From: Bacillota bacterium
Lineage (GTDB): Bacteria > Bacillota > JADQBR01
Assembly: GCA_016278515.1 (NCBI GenBank)
Contig: JADQBR010000007.1
Span: forward strand, 1-56,186
Direction of reading: 5' to 3'
Length of the DNA: 56,186 nucleotides
Shown one piece after another: positions 36,695 to 46,265 of this stretch (positions are counted from its first letter, which is position 1; each line of letters starts with the position of its first letter). The notes below the pieces were generated by a model. It was not told where the DNA came from. It saw only the letters and a list, made by a program, of their open reading frames with translations, and ran no database searches. A program made the position numbers and the translations under genes.

Positions 36695-38263
36695 CTAATT
36701 TTCAAATATTTTCAAAGACATAACTTTTAGGTCTTCACTAATAATTGGCATGAAATCCATCTTATCTAAAATATCTTTTTTAACGTCAACTCCCGGTGCA
36801 ACTTCCGTCAAGGTCAGGCCACTTTTTGTTAGACTAAATACCGCCCGTTCGGTAATAAACAAAACAGTCTGTCCTGAAGCCGCTGCGTTATATCCGTTGA
36901 ATGTTATTTGGTTAACTTTATCAACAAATTTTCGGTGTTTGCCTTCTTTTTTCACTGCTAGCTTCCCACCGGCAAAGGCTATCTCCAGCCCCCCTGACGT
37001 GAAGGTGAAACAAAACACTACCTTTTTGGCTGGCTGAGTAATATCAATAAAACCGCCGCAACCTACGGAACGACTGCCAAACTTGCTAACATTCACATTA
37101 CCGTTATTATCGACCTCCGCCACACCCATGAATGTAGCATCAACACCCCAACCGTTGTAATAATCAAATTGAGACGGCTTGTCAATGATTGCTTCCGGAT
37201 TCTTAGCAACACCAAAATCCCAGCCCCCTAAGGTGACACCGCCTATAATGCCATTTTCTATTGTCAAATAGATTTGGTCAGCAAGCCCTTCTTTTTCAAT
37301 TACAGGACCAATGGCGTTCCCGGGAATACCTACTCCCAGATTCACCACATTACCCTGTTTTATCTCTTTCACTGCCCGGCGGCCGATATACTTCAAAGCA
37401 AGGTCCTTATGATCCGCTTCAGAATTATCGGGCGGATTAAGCGGAGTCTTTACACGCCCAGAAAAAACAGCACTTTCAAATACGGAATGAGTAACACGGT
37501 GGTGCTTTTCCTTGTTTTGGGAAACCACCACGGCGTCAACAAATATCCCCGGAAGTACCACCCTGGCAGGATCCAATGTTCCGGCTTTGGCGATGTTTTT
37601 TACTTGAATAATGACTTTACCCCCGCATTTCTTGGCAGCCATTGCAGCAGGAAGCATAGAAAGCTTTGCAGCTTCGTCTTCAATAGTAATATTTCCGTTT
37701 TCGTCCGCAGTTGTACCACGGCCGATATATAGGTCTATAGGAAATGCTTTGTAAAAAAGATGCCGTTCTCCATCAATTTCCATTTCAGAAATCAGTTTAT
37801 ACTGAGAATTTGCAGCCGCTTCATTTAACGCACCGCCATCCTGTTGAGGGTCAATAAAGGTCCCAATGCCTATTTTGCTAAGTATCCCGGGTCGGTTTGC
37901 CGCTATTGCACGGTATAGGTTAACAATCTGCCCCATTGGCAAACAAATCCCTTCAACTAACTCTGCTTGTATCAGGTGGTACAGCCCAGGACACATACCC
38001 CAATGAGACCCTATTATCCTTTTGATTAATGGGGTAGCAGCTAAATAATCTATACCTTCCCCCATTTTACTTTGACCCGCAGCATGAACTAATGTTAAAT
38101 CTCTGGGATGCCCAGTCTTATCAAAACTTTCCCGTAAAGCCAAATATATTTCCTCGGCGACCCCTAAGAGGGTAAAGCCCGTTGTGACAACCGTACTGCC
38201 ATCCTTAATCCATTTAACTGCTGCCGCAGGAGTAATAATGGCTGGGCCTTTTTTATAGGTCAA
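36695..38263 (-). CDS. Family I CoA-transferase (propionate/acetoacetate type), copy 1
   Basis: A 522-residue fused CoA-transferase with DGSTVVTTGFTLLGVAEE at the N-terminus, GVGIPGNAIGPV, catalytic Glu in IENGIIGGVTLGG and GWGVDATFMGVAEVDNNG. It starts at TTG 38263, overlapping the SDR stop by 4 bp (TTGA). It activates an imported acid using acetyl-CoA or another acyl-CoA as donor. It precedes livK by 109 bp; the gap has no obvious terminator. Confidence 0.9.
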   Translation of the reverse strand: MTYKKGPAIITPAAAVKWIKDGSTVVTTGFTLLGVAEEIYLALRESFDKTGHPRDLTLVHAAGQSKMGEGIDYLAATPLIKRIIGSHWGMCPGLYHLIQAELVEGICLPMGQIVNLYRAIAANRPGILSKIGIGTFIDPQQDGGALNEAAANSQYKLISEMEIDGERHLFYKAFPIDLYIGRGTTADENGNITIEDEAAKLSMLPAAMAAKKCGGKVIIQVKNIAKAGTLDPARVVLPGIFVDAVVVSQNKEKHHRVTHSVFESAVFSGRVKTPLNPPDNSEADHKDLALKYIGRRAVKEIKQGNVVNLGVGIPGNAIGPVIEKEGLADQIYLTIENGIIGGVTLGGWDFGVAKNPEAIIDKPSQFDYYNGWGVDATFMGVAEVDNNGNVNVSKFGSRSVGCGGFIDITQPAKKVVFCFTFTSGGLEIAFAGGKLAVKKEGKHRKFVDKVNQITFNGYNAAASGQTVLFITERAVFSLTKSGLTLTEVAPGVDVKKDILDKMDFMPIISEDLKVMSLKIFEN

Positions 38264-39000
38264 AGAACCATTCCCCCTCCAACATTAATCACTTCTCCAG
38301 TAATGTAGGAAGCCTGTTCGGAAGCCAGAAATGCAATACAGTTTGCCACATCTTCCGGTTGACCCGCTCTGCCCATAGGGATCTTTGAAACCATTAAATC
38401 CCATACTTTTTCAGGAACCCCACGGGTCATGTCGGTGTCAATGAACCCTGGGCAAATTGCGTTAACAGTAATATTTTTTCTACCAAGTTCCCTGGCTGCA
38501 GTTTTAGTCAGACCAACAACCCCGGCTTTCGATGCTGCGTAATTGGCCTGTCCGATATTACCCAACCAACTTGCTGACGAAATGTTTATTATCCTTCCGC
38601 TCTCTCTGTCTCGCATATGTTGGACAGCGGGCCGCATGCAATTGAAAGTTCCAGTCAAATTCACTGAAATAACCTCATCCCACTTTTGGTCAGACATCTT
38701 ATGCATCATAGCATCCCTGTTAATACCGGCGTTATTAACTAAAATATCCAGTCGACCGTGCTTTTCGATTATTTGTTCAATAGCACTTTGTGCAGCAACA
38801 GCATCCGCAACATTCACTACCATTGCCTCAGCATTTAGGCTGCTTCCAACAAATTCCTGAACCGCAGCATCTAAAATTTCTTTATTTACGTCAAACAAAA
38901 CTACTGTGGCACCTAAAGTCCCTAGTTTTTTCGCTATTCCTTTTCCCAACCCCCGGGCAGCACCTGTAACAATAGCAACTTTTCCTGTTAAATCGATCAC
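38260..39000 (-). CDS. SDR-family 3-oxoacyl/acetoacetyl-CoA reductase
   Basis: A 246-residue short-chain dehydrogenase of the FabG/PhaB type. It has VTGAARGLGKGIAKKLG for cofactor binding, NNAGINRD, the catalytic Ser in NISSASWLG and YxxxK in NYAASKAG, and a GGGMVL C-terminus. GTG 39000 is 9 nt after AAAGGAGG; the longer frame upstream overlaps the thiolase and is rejected. Between thiolase and CoA-transferase it most likely interconverts 3-oxoacyl-CoA and (R)-3-hydroxyacyl-CoA. Confidence 0.9.
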   Translation of the reverse strand: MIDLTGKVAIVTGAARGLGKGIAKKLGTLGATVVLFDVNKEILDAAVQEFVGSSLNAEAMVVNVADAVAAQSAIEQIIEKHGRLDILVNNAGINRDAMMHKMSDQKWDEVISVNLTGTFNCMRPAVQHMRDRESGRIINISSASWLGNIGQANYAASKAGVVGLTKTAARELGRKNITVNAICPGFIDTDMTRGVPEKVWDLMVSKIPMGRAGQPEDVANCIAFLASEQASYITGEVINVGGGMVL

Positions 39001-39022
39001 AGTTAAATTCCTCCTTTGGGCA

Positions 39023-40198
39023 TCATACCGCTTCAAAAATCGTTGTAATTCCCTGACCGCCGCCAATACACATGGTAACTAATCCGCGCTTAGCTTGTCG
39101 TCTCTGCATTTCATGCATTAATTTCACAGTTAAGATAACACCGGTGGCACCAACCGGGTGTCCCAGGGCGATTGCACCGCCATTAACATTTACCTTCTCT
39201 AAAGGAATGTCTAAATCGCGAATTACTGCAACAGATTGCGATGCAAAAGCCTCATTTAGTTCAATCAAATCTATTTCATCAATAGTAAGACCAGTCAACT
39301 CCAATGCTTTTTTAGTAGCGGGCGCAGGAGCAAAACCCATAATATCAGGATGAATACCGGCCGTAGCGTATCCAACCACTTTTAAAATTGGTTTTAATCC
39401 TAGTTCTTCAGCTTTTTCCCGGCTCATCATAACTACTGCTGCCGCCCCGTCGTTTACACCTGACGAGTTTGCTGCCGTTACCGAGCCGCCTTCCTTAAAT
39501 GCAGGACGCAGCTTAGCTAATTTGTCTAGGGACAAACCGGAGCGAGGATGCTCATCAGTATTAAATAACTTAGTCGACTTTCGTTCTTTTACTTCTACAG
39601 GAATAATTTCGTCTATAAATCTACCGGCTTCGATCGCTGCCAATGCTCTTTCCTGGCTCATCAACGCATACTTATCCTGGTCCTCGCGGGAAATATTGAA
39701 CTGCTCGGCAACATTTTCCGCAGTGATACCATTGGGATACGGCCCCATTGGCCAAGTTAAAATGGTGAGCAAACCGTCTTCAAATTGATCGTGACCAAAC
39801 CGATAGCCAAAACGTGCTTTTCTTACGTAGTACGGTAAACCATTCATGTTTTCAGTTCCGGCCGCCACAACCACCTCTGCAGCCCCACACTGAATTTGCT
39901 GTACTGCATTATTGATGGCCTGTAAACCTGAACCGCATTGTCGATTCACGGAATAGGCGGTCGTTTCCAGGGGCAGGCCGCCCTTTAATGAACACATCCT
40001 ACCCAAAAAACCGCTTTCAGCAACTTGACCAACACAGCCGACTATAGCCTCATCTACTTGTTCCGGAGCGATGCCAGCCCGTTTTACAGCCTCTTTAATA
40101 ACAAGACCACCGAGATCCGACTCATGTACATCTTTTAGACTCCCACCCATAGTTCCCACAGCTGTTCTTGCTCCACTTACAATCACTACTTCTTTCAA
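39023..40198 (-). CDS. Acetyl-CoA C-acetyltransferase (thiolase)
   Basis: A 391-residue thiolase cleaving 3-oxoacyl-CoA to acetyl-CoA, or condensing two acetyl-CoA. It carries Cys88 in NRQCGSGLQAI, NEAFASQSVAV, His in ALGHPVGATG and the second catalytic Cys in MCIGGGQG. The start is TTG 40198 behind AAGGGGG. It is the first gene of the cluster, directly downstream of three AAACGTTTAGAT operators. Confidence 0.95.
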   Translation of the reverse strand: MKEVVIVSGARTAVGTMGGSLKDVHESDLGGLVIKEAVKRAGIAPEQVDEAIVGCVGQVAESGFLGRMCSLKGGLPLETTAYSVNRQCGSGLQAINNAVQQIQCGAAEVVVAAGTENMNGLPYYVRKARFGYRFGHDQFEDGLLTILTWPMGPYPNGITAENVAEQFNISREDQDKYALMSQERALAAIEAGRFIDEIIPVEVKERKSTKLFNTDEHPRSGLSLDKLAKLRPAFKEGGSVTAANSSGVNDGAAAVVMMSREKAEELGLKPILKVVGYATAGIHPDIMGFAPAPATKKALELTGLTIDEIDLIELNEAFASQSVAVIRDLDIPLEKVNVNGGAIALGHPVGATGVILTVKLMHEMQRRQAKRGLVTMCIGGGQGITTIFEAV

Positions 40199-40292
40199 AT
40201 TGAGTCCCCCTTAAAATAATTATTATTGCACTTTATTACCGCCACCAATTGAATCAATCCAAATATATATACGCTACCACCTCCTATTAGCG

Positions 40293-40304
40293 AAACGTTT
40301 AGAT
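40293..40304. promoter_or_regulatory. LacI-type operator copy (AAACGTTTAGAT)
   Basis: The 8-bp palindrome AAACGTTT is followed by AGAT, 95 bp before the thiolase start. It is one of four identical 12-mers around the LacI-family gene. It lies just upstream of an orphan AGGAGGTGG sequence (40278-40286, minus strand). Confidence 0.75.
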
Positions 40305-40354
40305 ATCAGTTGCAAAATAATGCATTTTTATGGCACGGTTCTTTAGATGAATTG

Positions 40355-40366
40355 AAACGTTTAGAT
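40355..40366. promoter_or_regulatory. LacI-type operator copy
   Basis: This is the second AAACGTTTAGAT, preceded by TTG, with its start 62 bp from the start of the first copy (about six helical turns). Copies at this spacing could be bound on one face of the DNA. Confidence 0.75.
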
Positions 40367-40414
40367 GGCTTTTAAAAATAAATACCGAATTTTGTCATAA
40401 GGCCTTTTCAAACA

Positions 40415-40426
40415 AAACGTTTAGAT
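40415..40426. promoter_or_regulatory. LacI-type operator copy
   Basis: This is the third AAACGTTTAGAT, with its start 60 bp from the start of the second copy. The remaining part of 40199-40509 contains no gene. Confidence 0.75.
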
Positions 40427-40509
40427 ATTGAGATATTCAACACCTTTTTATTTTCTCCTGCTTTAGTTTAGCCAATTTAATGAATTATTTGAATTATTTT
40501 TGTTTAGTA

Positions 40510-41535
40510 CTAAATCTTTTGCAAATTGGCTCCACAACTATCTCGAATTATTAATCTTGGTTTTGACAAAACGTCATACGATTTAATGTCCTTACTATCT
40601 GTTTTACCGGATATACGATCAATTAACATTTCGGCTCCAATATATCCTATCTGATATTTGGGCATATGCATTGTAGTCAAAGGAACTTTAAAGTGAGCAC
40701 TAAATTCAATGTCATCGCATCCAACTACCGCAATATCTTCCGGTACCCTGTAACCAGAATGGAGAAGAGCGTTTATTACACCAAATGCCATCAAGTCATT
40801 AGCACAGAAAATAGCTTCAGGCAACGGTTGGGCGGAAATATTCTCCTTAAAAATTTTATAAGCCCGTTTTTGAGAATATGCAGCATAAAACTGATACTCC
40901 TTTTTTATTTCTAAACCTTTAGACTGCATTGCCTCTTTGAAACCTATTTCCCGTTCGTAACTTGTATATTTACCGGGCGAATGCCCCATAAAAGCAATTT
41001 TTTTATACCCTTGTTTAATTAAATGATTTGTAACCACCAAACCGGCCAGGCGCCAGTCACCACCAACAAAAGGCCCATAATAATCCCTAGGCTTACGGTT
41101 TATTAGTACAAATGGGATTTTTTCCTTTTGCAACTGCTCCAGGACCTCTTTATTTTCATCCTCCACAAAACCGGCTAGAACTCCACCAACTCTGTTTTCC
41201 ATTAATGAATTTAATACAGACCTCTCGATATGTGGATCTTCCATGGTGGTACTTAAGAATATGTTGAACCCCGCTTCCCTGGCAGATTCTTCGGCGCCGT
41301 AAACCATTGCGGGATAAAATGGATTTGTAATGTCAGGTACAAGTACACCTATTACTTTAATTTTTTTTGTTTTAAGTCCGCGAGCAACAAGGTTAGGATG
41401 GTAATCTAGCTTTTTAATTGATTCTAACACCCGTTTTTTTAATTCTTCGCTAACAAAAGTAGTCCCGTTAATTACTGCAGAAACTGTAGCAATAGAAACT
41501 TCTGCTTCCTCCGCGACATCTTTGATTGTCGTCAC
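40510..41535 (-). CDS. LacI-family transcriptional regulator of the CoA/AOR cluster
   Basis: A 341-residue repressor. The N-terminal LacI helix-turn-helix is TIKDVAEEAEVSIATVSAVI, followed by the hinge YHPNLVARGLKTKK and a periplasmic-binding-like sensor domain (IGVLVPDITNPFYPAMVYGA onward). GTG 41535 is 8 nt after AGGGG; GTG 41544 is too close to it. It is encoded between the thiolase-led cluster and pxpC. Four copies of AAACGTTTAGAT (three between it and the thiolase, one upstream of it) indicate control of both itself and the cluster. The effector is unknown, presumably the imported acid or its CoA ester. Confidence 0.9.
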   Translation of the reverse strand: MTTIKDVAEEAEVSIATVSAVINGTTFVSEELKKRVLESIKKLDYHPNLVARGLKTKKIKVIGVLVPDITNPFYPAMVYGAEESAREAGFNIFLSTTMEDPHIERSVLNSLMENRVGGVLAGFVEDENKEVLEQLQKEKIPFVLINRKPRDYYGPFVGGDWRLAGLVVTNHLIKQGYKKIAFMGHSPGKYTSYEREIGFKEAMQSKGLEIKKEYQFYAAYSQKRAYKIFKENISAQPLPEAIFCANDLMAFGVINALLHSGYRVPEDIAVVGCDDIEFSAHFKVPLTTMHMPKYQIGYIGAEMLIDRISGKTDSKDIKSYDVLSKPRLIIRDSCGANLQKI

Positions 41536-41635
41536 GCCAATCACCCCTAAATATATTTCCTTGTTCCAAACATTCAGCTACACCTGTTGAACTCGCAAGG
41601 AATCTGTTACTGTCACAACAGTCTTTAAAACAATT

Positions 41636-41647
41636 AAACGTTTAGAT
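41636..41647. promoter_or_regulatory. LacI-type operator copy upstream of the regulator gene
   Basis: This is the fourth AAACGTTTAGAT, about 100 bp before the LacI-type start. It is consistent with autoregulation. Confidence 0.7.
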
Positions 41648-41727
41648 ACTTAGTTGGTATCATTCTTCATCTTTCCTAGAAATCCTACTGGTATGTTACA
41701 AAAATTTCAAAACATTAAAGAAAAATA

Positions 41728-41757
41728 AAACTACGCACCTTTTGACAAGCGTAGTTT
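41728..41757 (-). terminator. Terminator after pxpC
   Basis: AAACTACGC and GCGTAGTTT form a 9-bp stem around a 12-nt loop, followed on the minus strand by TTTATTTTTC. It ends the TRAP-pxpABC operon. Confidence 0.85.
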
Positions 41758-41790
41758 CTTTTAGAGCATTTGCAATGTGTTTTATTTATT

Positions 41791-42819
41791 TTAACCTATT
41801 TCTTCTACAGTTACAAAATAATCCTCATTTGCAATTCGAAACTTTAACTGTCTAACCTTCCTCTGGCGGCTTTCATTGAACAAGGCTTTTATATTATTGA
41901 TTACTTTTTCCTGCCGGTCCAGTGCTTTATGGGCTTCTTCCAGAGTGACGCTCCTGAAACGTATGTTATCTCCCGGTTTAAGCTGGGCAACCTTATTGAG
42001 ATCTGTCGAAATAACTGTAGCAACTTTGGCATAGCCCCCTGTGGCTTGTTTATCCGACAACATAATAATGGGCTGTCCTTCACCCGGAACCTGAATGGCG
42101 CCGAGAGGGATGCCGTCAGTAATAATATCTGCACCGTTCTTATGCTTAATAATCGGCCCTTTTAGCCGATAACCCATTCTATCGGATTGGGGAGTAATTT
42201 CATAAATTGAGTTAAGAAATACCTCAATACTGCTCTGAAAAAACAAATCATCCTGGGGACCAAGTATAACCCGCAGCTCTTGTTCCGTATCAAATGAAGG
42301 GATTAATTCCTTTGGCAACAAGCATCCTGCTAAATTATCCAAATTATGGGGGCTGTTCACTTTAAGTTCGTCAGCTACAGCCAATTTGCGGCCCTTGAAC
42401 CCCCCTACTGCTGCCTTTAAATATGTGGACCTACTACCAAGGACTTTAGGAACATCTAATCCCCCGGCAAAAGCAATATAGCCTCTAAAACCTTCTCCTA
42501 CTATACCGCAGTTGATTATACTGCCCTTTTTTGCAAAAACAGATTGCCACATGGGAATGGGAAAGCTATCTAAACAGGGATTGCATCTCCCACCTGTAAC
42601 TGCAATTACCGTATCCGCTTCCAGCTCTATCTCAGGTCCTTGAAAAGTAAACTCTATTGCTGCATCACCCTCAAGGTTTCCCACAAGAATATTGGCAGTT
42701 CGAAAGGAAAAAAGGTCCATGGCCCCTGCACTGGGCATGCCGTATTTTAGATATCCCTTGATACCCAAATCCTGAACCGTACTCAGCGGTCCCGCATTAA
42801 TTATCCTAAACATGGTCAT
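41791..42819 (-). CDS. pxpC: 5-Oxoprolinase subunit C
   Basis: A 342-residue biotin-dependent carboxyltransferase-like protein (KipA/PxpC family). Typical text includes INAGPLSTVQDLG, GMPSAGAMDLFSFRTAN, TPQSDRMGYRLKGP and LSDKQATGGYAKVATVI. With PxpA and PxpB it hydrolyses 5-oxoproline to glutamate using ATP. It overlaps pxpB by 14 bp and is the last gene of the operon. A C-terminal tail of about 40 charged residues follows the core. Confidence 0.93.
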   Translation of the reverse strand: MTMFRIINAGPLSTVQDLGIKGYLKYGMPSAGAMDLFSFRTANILVGNLEGDAAIEFTFQGPEIELEADTVIAVTGGRCNPCLDSFPIPMWQSVFAKKGSIINCGIVGEGFRGYIAFAGGLDVPKVLGSRSTYLKAAVGGFKGRKLAVADELKVNSPHNLDNLAGCLLPKELIPSFDTEQELRVILGPQDDLFFQSSIEVFLNSIYEITPQSDRMGYRLKGPIIKHKNGADIITDGIPLGAIQVPGEGQPIIMLSDKQATGGYAKVATVISTDLNKVAQLKPGDNIRFRSVTLEEAHKALDRQEKVINNIKALFNESRQRKVRQLKFRIANEDYFVTVEEIG

Positions 42820-43549
42820 TCTTATCCGCCCCTATTATTTCTTTACGCATTACTTCAAATTTACCTGCCGCAACCAGATGTTCTATCTCTTCATATTCTT
42901 TTTGGTCTATGGGTATAAATTTCAAGTATTCTCCGGCCTTTAATAAAAACGGTTGACTGCGGTTGGGGTCGAATAACTTAAGGGGTGTTTTACCGATAAT
43001 TCTCCACCCGCCGGGACTTTGAATAGGGTAAATACCTGTTTGGGACCCGGCAATGCCGACACTGCCTGCGGGCGTTTTGGTTCTGGGCACTTCCAGCCGC
43101 GGGGTAGCAATTTCTTCTGCCAAACCGCCTAGATAGGGAAATCCCGGTGTAAAGCCCAACATATAAATTAAGTACTCTCTTTCAGAATGTACTTTTATGA
43201 CCGTTTCTCGCGATAACCCATTATATTGGGCGACATATTCCAAATCCGGGCCGAAATCACCACCATATAATGTAGGTATCTCTACAACCACAGTCCGATG
43301 TACCACTGAACTCTCAATATTACCTGCAAGATCTATCAAGGTCTGCTTCAGGTGAGATCCTGAAATGATCAAAGGGTTATAAAAAATGAGAAGAGAGCGG
43401 TACGCCGGCACTACCTCTTCAATCCCCTTTACAGAACAACTTTCTACGGCAGCAGCCATATCTTGAACCTTTTGATTTACTTTCTCGGAAATTTCATTTT
43501 CAAACTCAACGACAAGAGCTCGGTCACCGGCATTTTTATACTGTATCAC
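42806..43549 (-). CDS. pxpB: 5-Oxoprolinase subunit B
   Basis: A 247-residue protein of the KipI/PxpB family, with GDRALVVEFENEISEKVN at the N-terminus, YMLGFTPGFPYLGGL, RTKTPAGSVGIAGSQTGIYP and SPGGWRIIGKTPL. GTG 43549 is 8 nt after GGAGG; more distal in-frame starts overlap that site. It lies 36 bp after pxpA. Confidence 0.93.
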   Translation of the reverse strand: MIQYKNAGDRALVVEFENEISEKVNQKVQDMAAAVESCSVKGIEEVVPAYRSLLIFYNPLIISGSHLKQTLIDLAGNIESSVVHRTVVVEIPTLYGGDFGPDLEYVAQYNGLSRETVIKVHSEREYLIYMLGFTPGFPYLGGLAEEIATPRLEVPRTKTPAGSVGIAGSQTGIYPIQSPGGWRIIGKTPLKLFDPNRSQPFLLKAGEYLKFIPIDQKEYEEIEHLVAAGKFEVMRKEIIGADKNDHV

Positions 43550-43585
43550 ATAACCAACCTCCATCACCTTTTCCAAAAACCCAGG

Positions 43586-44344
43586 TTACTTCAATGATTT
43601 AACTAAAACATCAGCCTCTTTTAGGGCTTTTCTTATATATTTTACTAATTCTACCGCTTCCTGGTTATCTCCATGTACACAAATACTATCAGCCTTTAAG
43701 CTGATCTCATCACCGTCCAAGGTTGTCACCTTTCCTCGCAGAACCATATCCAGTACTCTTGATGCCGCTTGTTCTTTATCATGAATCAACGACCCGGGGA
43801 TTGATCGCGAAACTAGGGTTCCTTCGGTTGTATAGGCGCGGTCTCCAAACACTTCACTTGCTGTACGAAGGCCCACCTCTTCTCCAGCACGTATAAGCTG
43901 GGAACCGGCTAGTCCCATGAGAATAAGTTCATCATCAACAGCATGAACCCCTTCCGCTATGGCCCTAGCCAGTTGGTAATCCTTAGCTGCCATATTATAC
44001 AAAGCACCATGGGGCTTAACATGCTGCATCCTACCGCCCTCAGCCTTAATAAAACCGTTCAAAGCACTAACCTGATATATTATATAGGCTTTGGCTTCAT
44101 CGGCTGTTATTATCATATTACGCCTTCCAAACCCCATTAGGTCAGGAAATCCGGGGTGGGCACCTACAGCCACCTTATTTTCCATAGCTTGTCTGACTGT
44201 TTTTTCCATAACCAGAGGATCACCGGCATGGAAACCGCAGGCAATATTGACTGAAGTTACAAACTTGAGAACAAAATCGTCATTGCCAATTTTATAACTA
44301 CCAAAACTTTCACCTAAATCACTGTTTAAGTCTACTTGAAGCAA
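43586..44344 (-). CDS. pxpA: 5-Oxoprolinase subunit A (LamB/YcsF family)
   Basis: A 252-residue protein with [11 protein letters not shown] at the N-terminus, [39 protein letters not shown] and [13 protein letters not shown], all typical of PxpA. It lies 40 bp after dctM, so the TRAP transporter and the oxoprolinase are co-transcribed. This implicates 5-oxoproline, or a related lactam or amide, as the imported compound. Confidence 0.94.
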   Translation of the reverse strand: MLQVDLNSDLGESFGSYKIGNDDFVLKFVTSVNIACGFHAGDPLVMEKTVRQAMENKVAVGAHPGFPDLMGFGRRNMIITADEAKAYIIYQVSALNGFIKAEGGRMQHVKPHGALYNMAAKDYQLARAIAEGVHAVDDELILMGLAGSQLIRAGEEVGLRTASEVFGDRAYTTEGTLVSRSIPGSLIHDKEQAASRVLDMVLRGKVTTLDGDEISLKADSICVHGDNQEAVELVKYIRKALKEADVLVKSLK

Positions 44345-44384
44345 TGTTACTTCCCCCTCACTAAGAAGTTTCTTCTCTTTTTAC

Positions 44385-45683
44385 TTATCTTATCATCAAA
44401 TTAGGCAGTTTAAGTACCAATTCGGGGTAGATGGTAATGACTACTACAACGAGCAATATAATCAAGAAAGATGGTAATGCGTACAAAGCAATCCTAAATA
44501 CATCTTCATCAACCAACCCGTTAATTACAAAAAGGTTAAATCCTACCGGAGGCGTAATCTGGGCAACTTCAATCATAATAACCAGATATATCCCGAACCA
44601 AAGCGGGTCGAAACCTGCAGCAGTAATCAAAGGTAACGCCAACGGGAGGCTCATTACTATCATAGAAAAGCCATCAAGCATGCAGCCTAATATTATATAC
44701 ATAATTGATAAGATCACAATTAATTGATACTTCGAAAGCGCCAGCGTACCAATAAATTCTGTCAATTTTGACGGAATACCCAAATATCCTACGGATACGG
44801 ATAAGAATGATGCGCCAACCACAATTAACATAATCATAGAGCTGGTTTTAATAGCACCTGAAACAGCTTCCCAAAAAGCATCCTTATCCAGACTACGAGA
44901 AATTATGGCAAAGAACAGTGACCCAAGCACCCCAACGGAAGCTGCCTCAGTCGGGGTGGCCCACCCGGCATAAATGCTTCCTAATACCATCACGATTAAC
45001 AATATTACCGGCAGTAACAGCGGTATTGATTTAATACGCTCATTCCAAGTATAACTTTCACCCGGTGGTGCAAGTTGAGGATTTATAATACAGCGCACCA
45101 TCGTATAACCACTGAAAGCTGCCGCAAGAATCATTCCCGGAATAATTCCGGCAATAAACAATTTACCGATGCTGACTTCCGCCACAATTCCGTAAACAAG
45201 CATCATCATACTTGGCGGTATTAAAAAGCCCAAGGTCCCGGCTCCTGCTAAGGATCCGAGGCAAAGAGATTTGTCGTATTTCCGTTTAAACAATTCCGGC
45301 AGTGTGATTTTGCCTACGGTAGCCGTAGTTGCGGCAGATGACCCGCTAACCGCTGCAAACAAACTACATGCTACAATGTTTACATGGATTAAACGGCCGG
45401 GTAAATAACTCATCCAAGGAGAAAGTCCTTTAAATAGGTTTTCAGAGATTTTACTGCGAAATAGGATTTCCCCCATGAATATAAACAATGGAAGTGCCAT
45501 CATAGTTGAACTGGCTGTGTTGTTCCATAAAATGTTGGATAAAATCGCAAAAGGCGGGCTGCCCGTAAAAAATACGAACCCCGCAATACCAACCAGGAAC
45601 AGAGAAATGCCAACCCATACGGTGCTTCCTAGAAAAAAAATTAGAAAACCTAATAACGTTAAAGAAATAATGGAAAAACTCAA
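44385..45683 (-). CDS. dctM: TRAP transporter large permease DctM
   Basis: A 432-residue membrane protein with about 12 helices. TRAP-large hallmarks are FMGEILFRSKISENLF, AVSGSSAATTATVGKITLPE, GTLGFLIPPSMMMLVYG, and VAQITPPVGFNLFVING. It starts at TTG 45683 behind GGGGGG. It is the sodium-coupled transport subunit working with DctQ and DctP. Confidence 0.95.
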   Translation of the reverse strand: MSFSIISLTLLGFLIFFLGSTVWVGISLFLVGIAGFVFFTGSPPFAILSNILWNNTASSTMMALPLFIFMGEILFRSKISENLFKGLSPWMSYLPGRLIHVNIVACSLFAAVSGSSAATTATVGKITLPELFKRKYDKSLCLGSLAGAGTLGFLIPPSMMMLVYGIVAEVSIGKLFIAGIIPGMILAAAFSGYTMVRCIINPQLAPPGESYTWNERIKSIPLLLPVILLIVMVLGSIYAGWATPTEAASVGVLGSLFFAIISRSLDKDAFWEAVSGAIKTSSMIMLIVVGASFLSVSVGYLGIPSKLTEFIGTLALSKYQLIVILSIMYIILGCMLDGFSMIVMSLPLALPLITAAGFDPLWFGIYLVIMIEVAQITPPVGFNLFVINGLVDEDVFRIALYALPSFLIILLVVVVITIYPELVLKLPNLMIR

Positions 45684-45731
45684 GGCTAGTATCCCCCCTC
45701 GTAAAATAATTTTCCTTAGTTTGTTCTCTAA

Positions 45732-46265
45732 CTAACGTCCTAGAGCCTCAGACTCAATTTCCTCATCCTCAATAACGCCCGAGCGAAGCTTAACTATCGA
45801 ACGAAGCAATTCTGCAACAAATTGGAGTGTAACGAGAAAGGATCCCAGGGGCATTACGAATTGAGGAATGGCAAGGTATGTTTCTGAAATCTGCATAGAA
45901 CGACTTTGAGAAATTACGGAGTCCCAGAAAAAACTGCCCGTGGTTCTTGTAATAATAGCAAAAATTACTAAACCGATAGTAAATGCATACATATCAAGAA
46001 AAATACGAGCCTTTCCTTTAAGTGCTTTTTGTAGAAAGACCATACGAATATGGCCTTTTTCTTTTAAAGTATAAGCTAGCCCCAGAAAAGTAATGGCTAC
46101 CATGAGGTACCCAGTATACTCTTCAGTAATATAAAGTGTTTTATCGAAAAAGGCACGAATAATAACCTCTGTTAGTACTAAGGTCACACCAATAAGCATC
46201 AAATAACCTGCAATCCTGCCAAAGATTTCGGAAATACGATCCAGGTTTTCAACAATTTTCTCCAT
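45732..46265 (-). CDS. dctQ: TRAP transporter small permease DctQ
   Basis: A 177-residue protein with four membrane helices and the family segments YLMVAITFLGLAYTLKEKGHIRM and PQFVMPLGSFLVTLQF. ATG 46265 lies after AAAGGGGG; an extended frame to 46331 has no ribosome-binding site. It sits between dctP and dctM. Confidence 0.92.
   Translation of the reverse strand: MEKIVENLDRISEIFGRIAGYLMLIGVTLVLTEVIIRAFFDKTLYITEEYTGYLMVAITFLGLAYTLKEKGHIRMVFLQKALKGKARIFLDMYAFTIGLVIFAIITRTTGSFFWDSVISQSRSMQISETYLAIPQFVMPLGSFLVTLQFVAELLRSIVKLRSGVIEDEEIESEALGR

Noticed and set aside
40278-40286. Strong orphan Shine-Dalgarno (AGGAGGTGG, minus strand) about 80 bp before the thiolase.
   Set aside because: No start codon at proper distance opens a meaningful leader peptide; the thiolase has its own AAGGGGG site.
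40331-40346. Plus-strand TGGCACGGTTC looks like a sigma-54 -24 element.
   Set aside because: The -12 half reads TTTAG rather than TTGCA, and no plus-strand gene follows.
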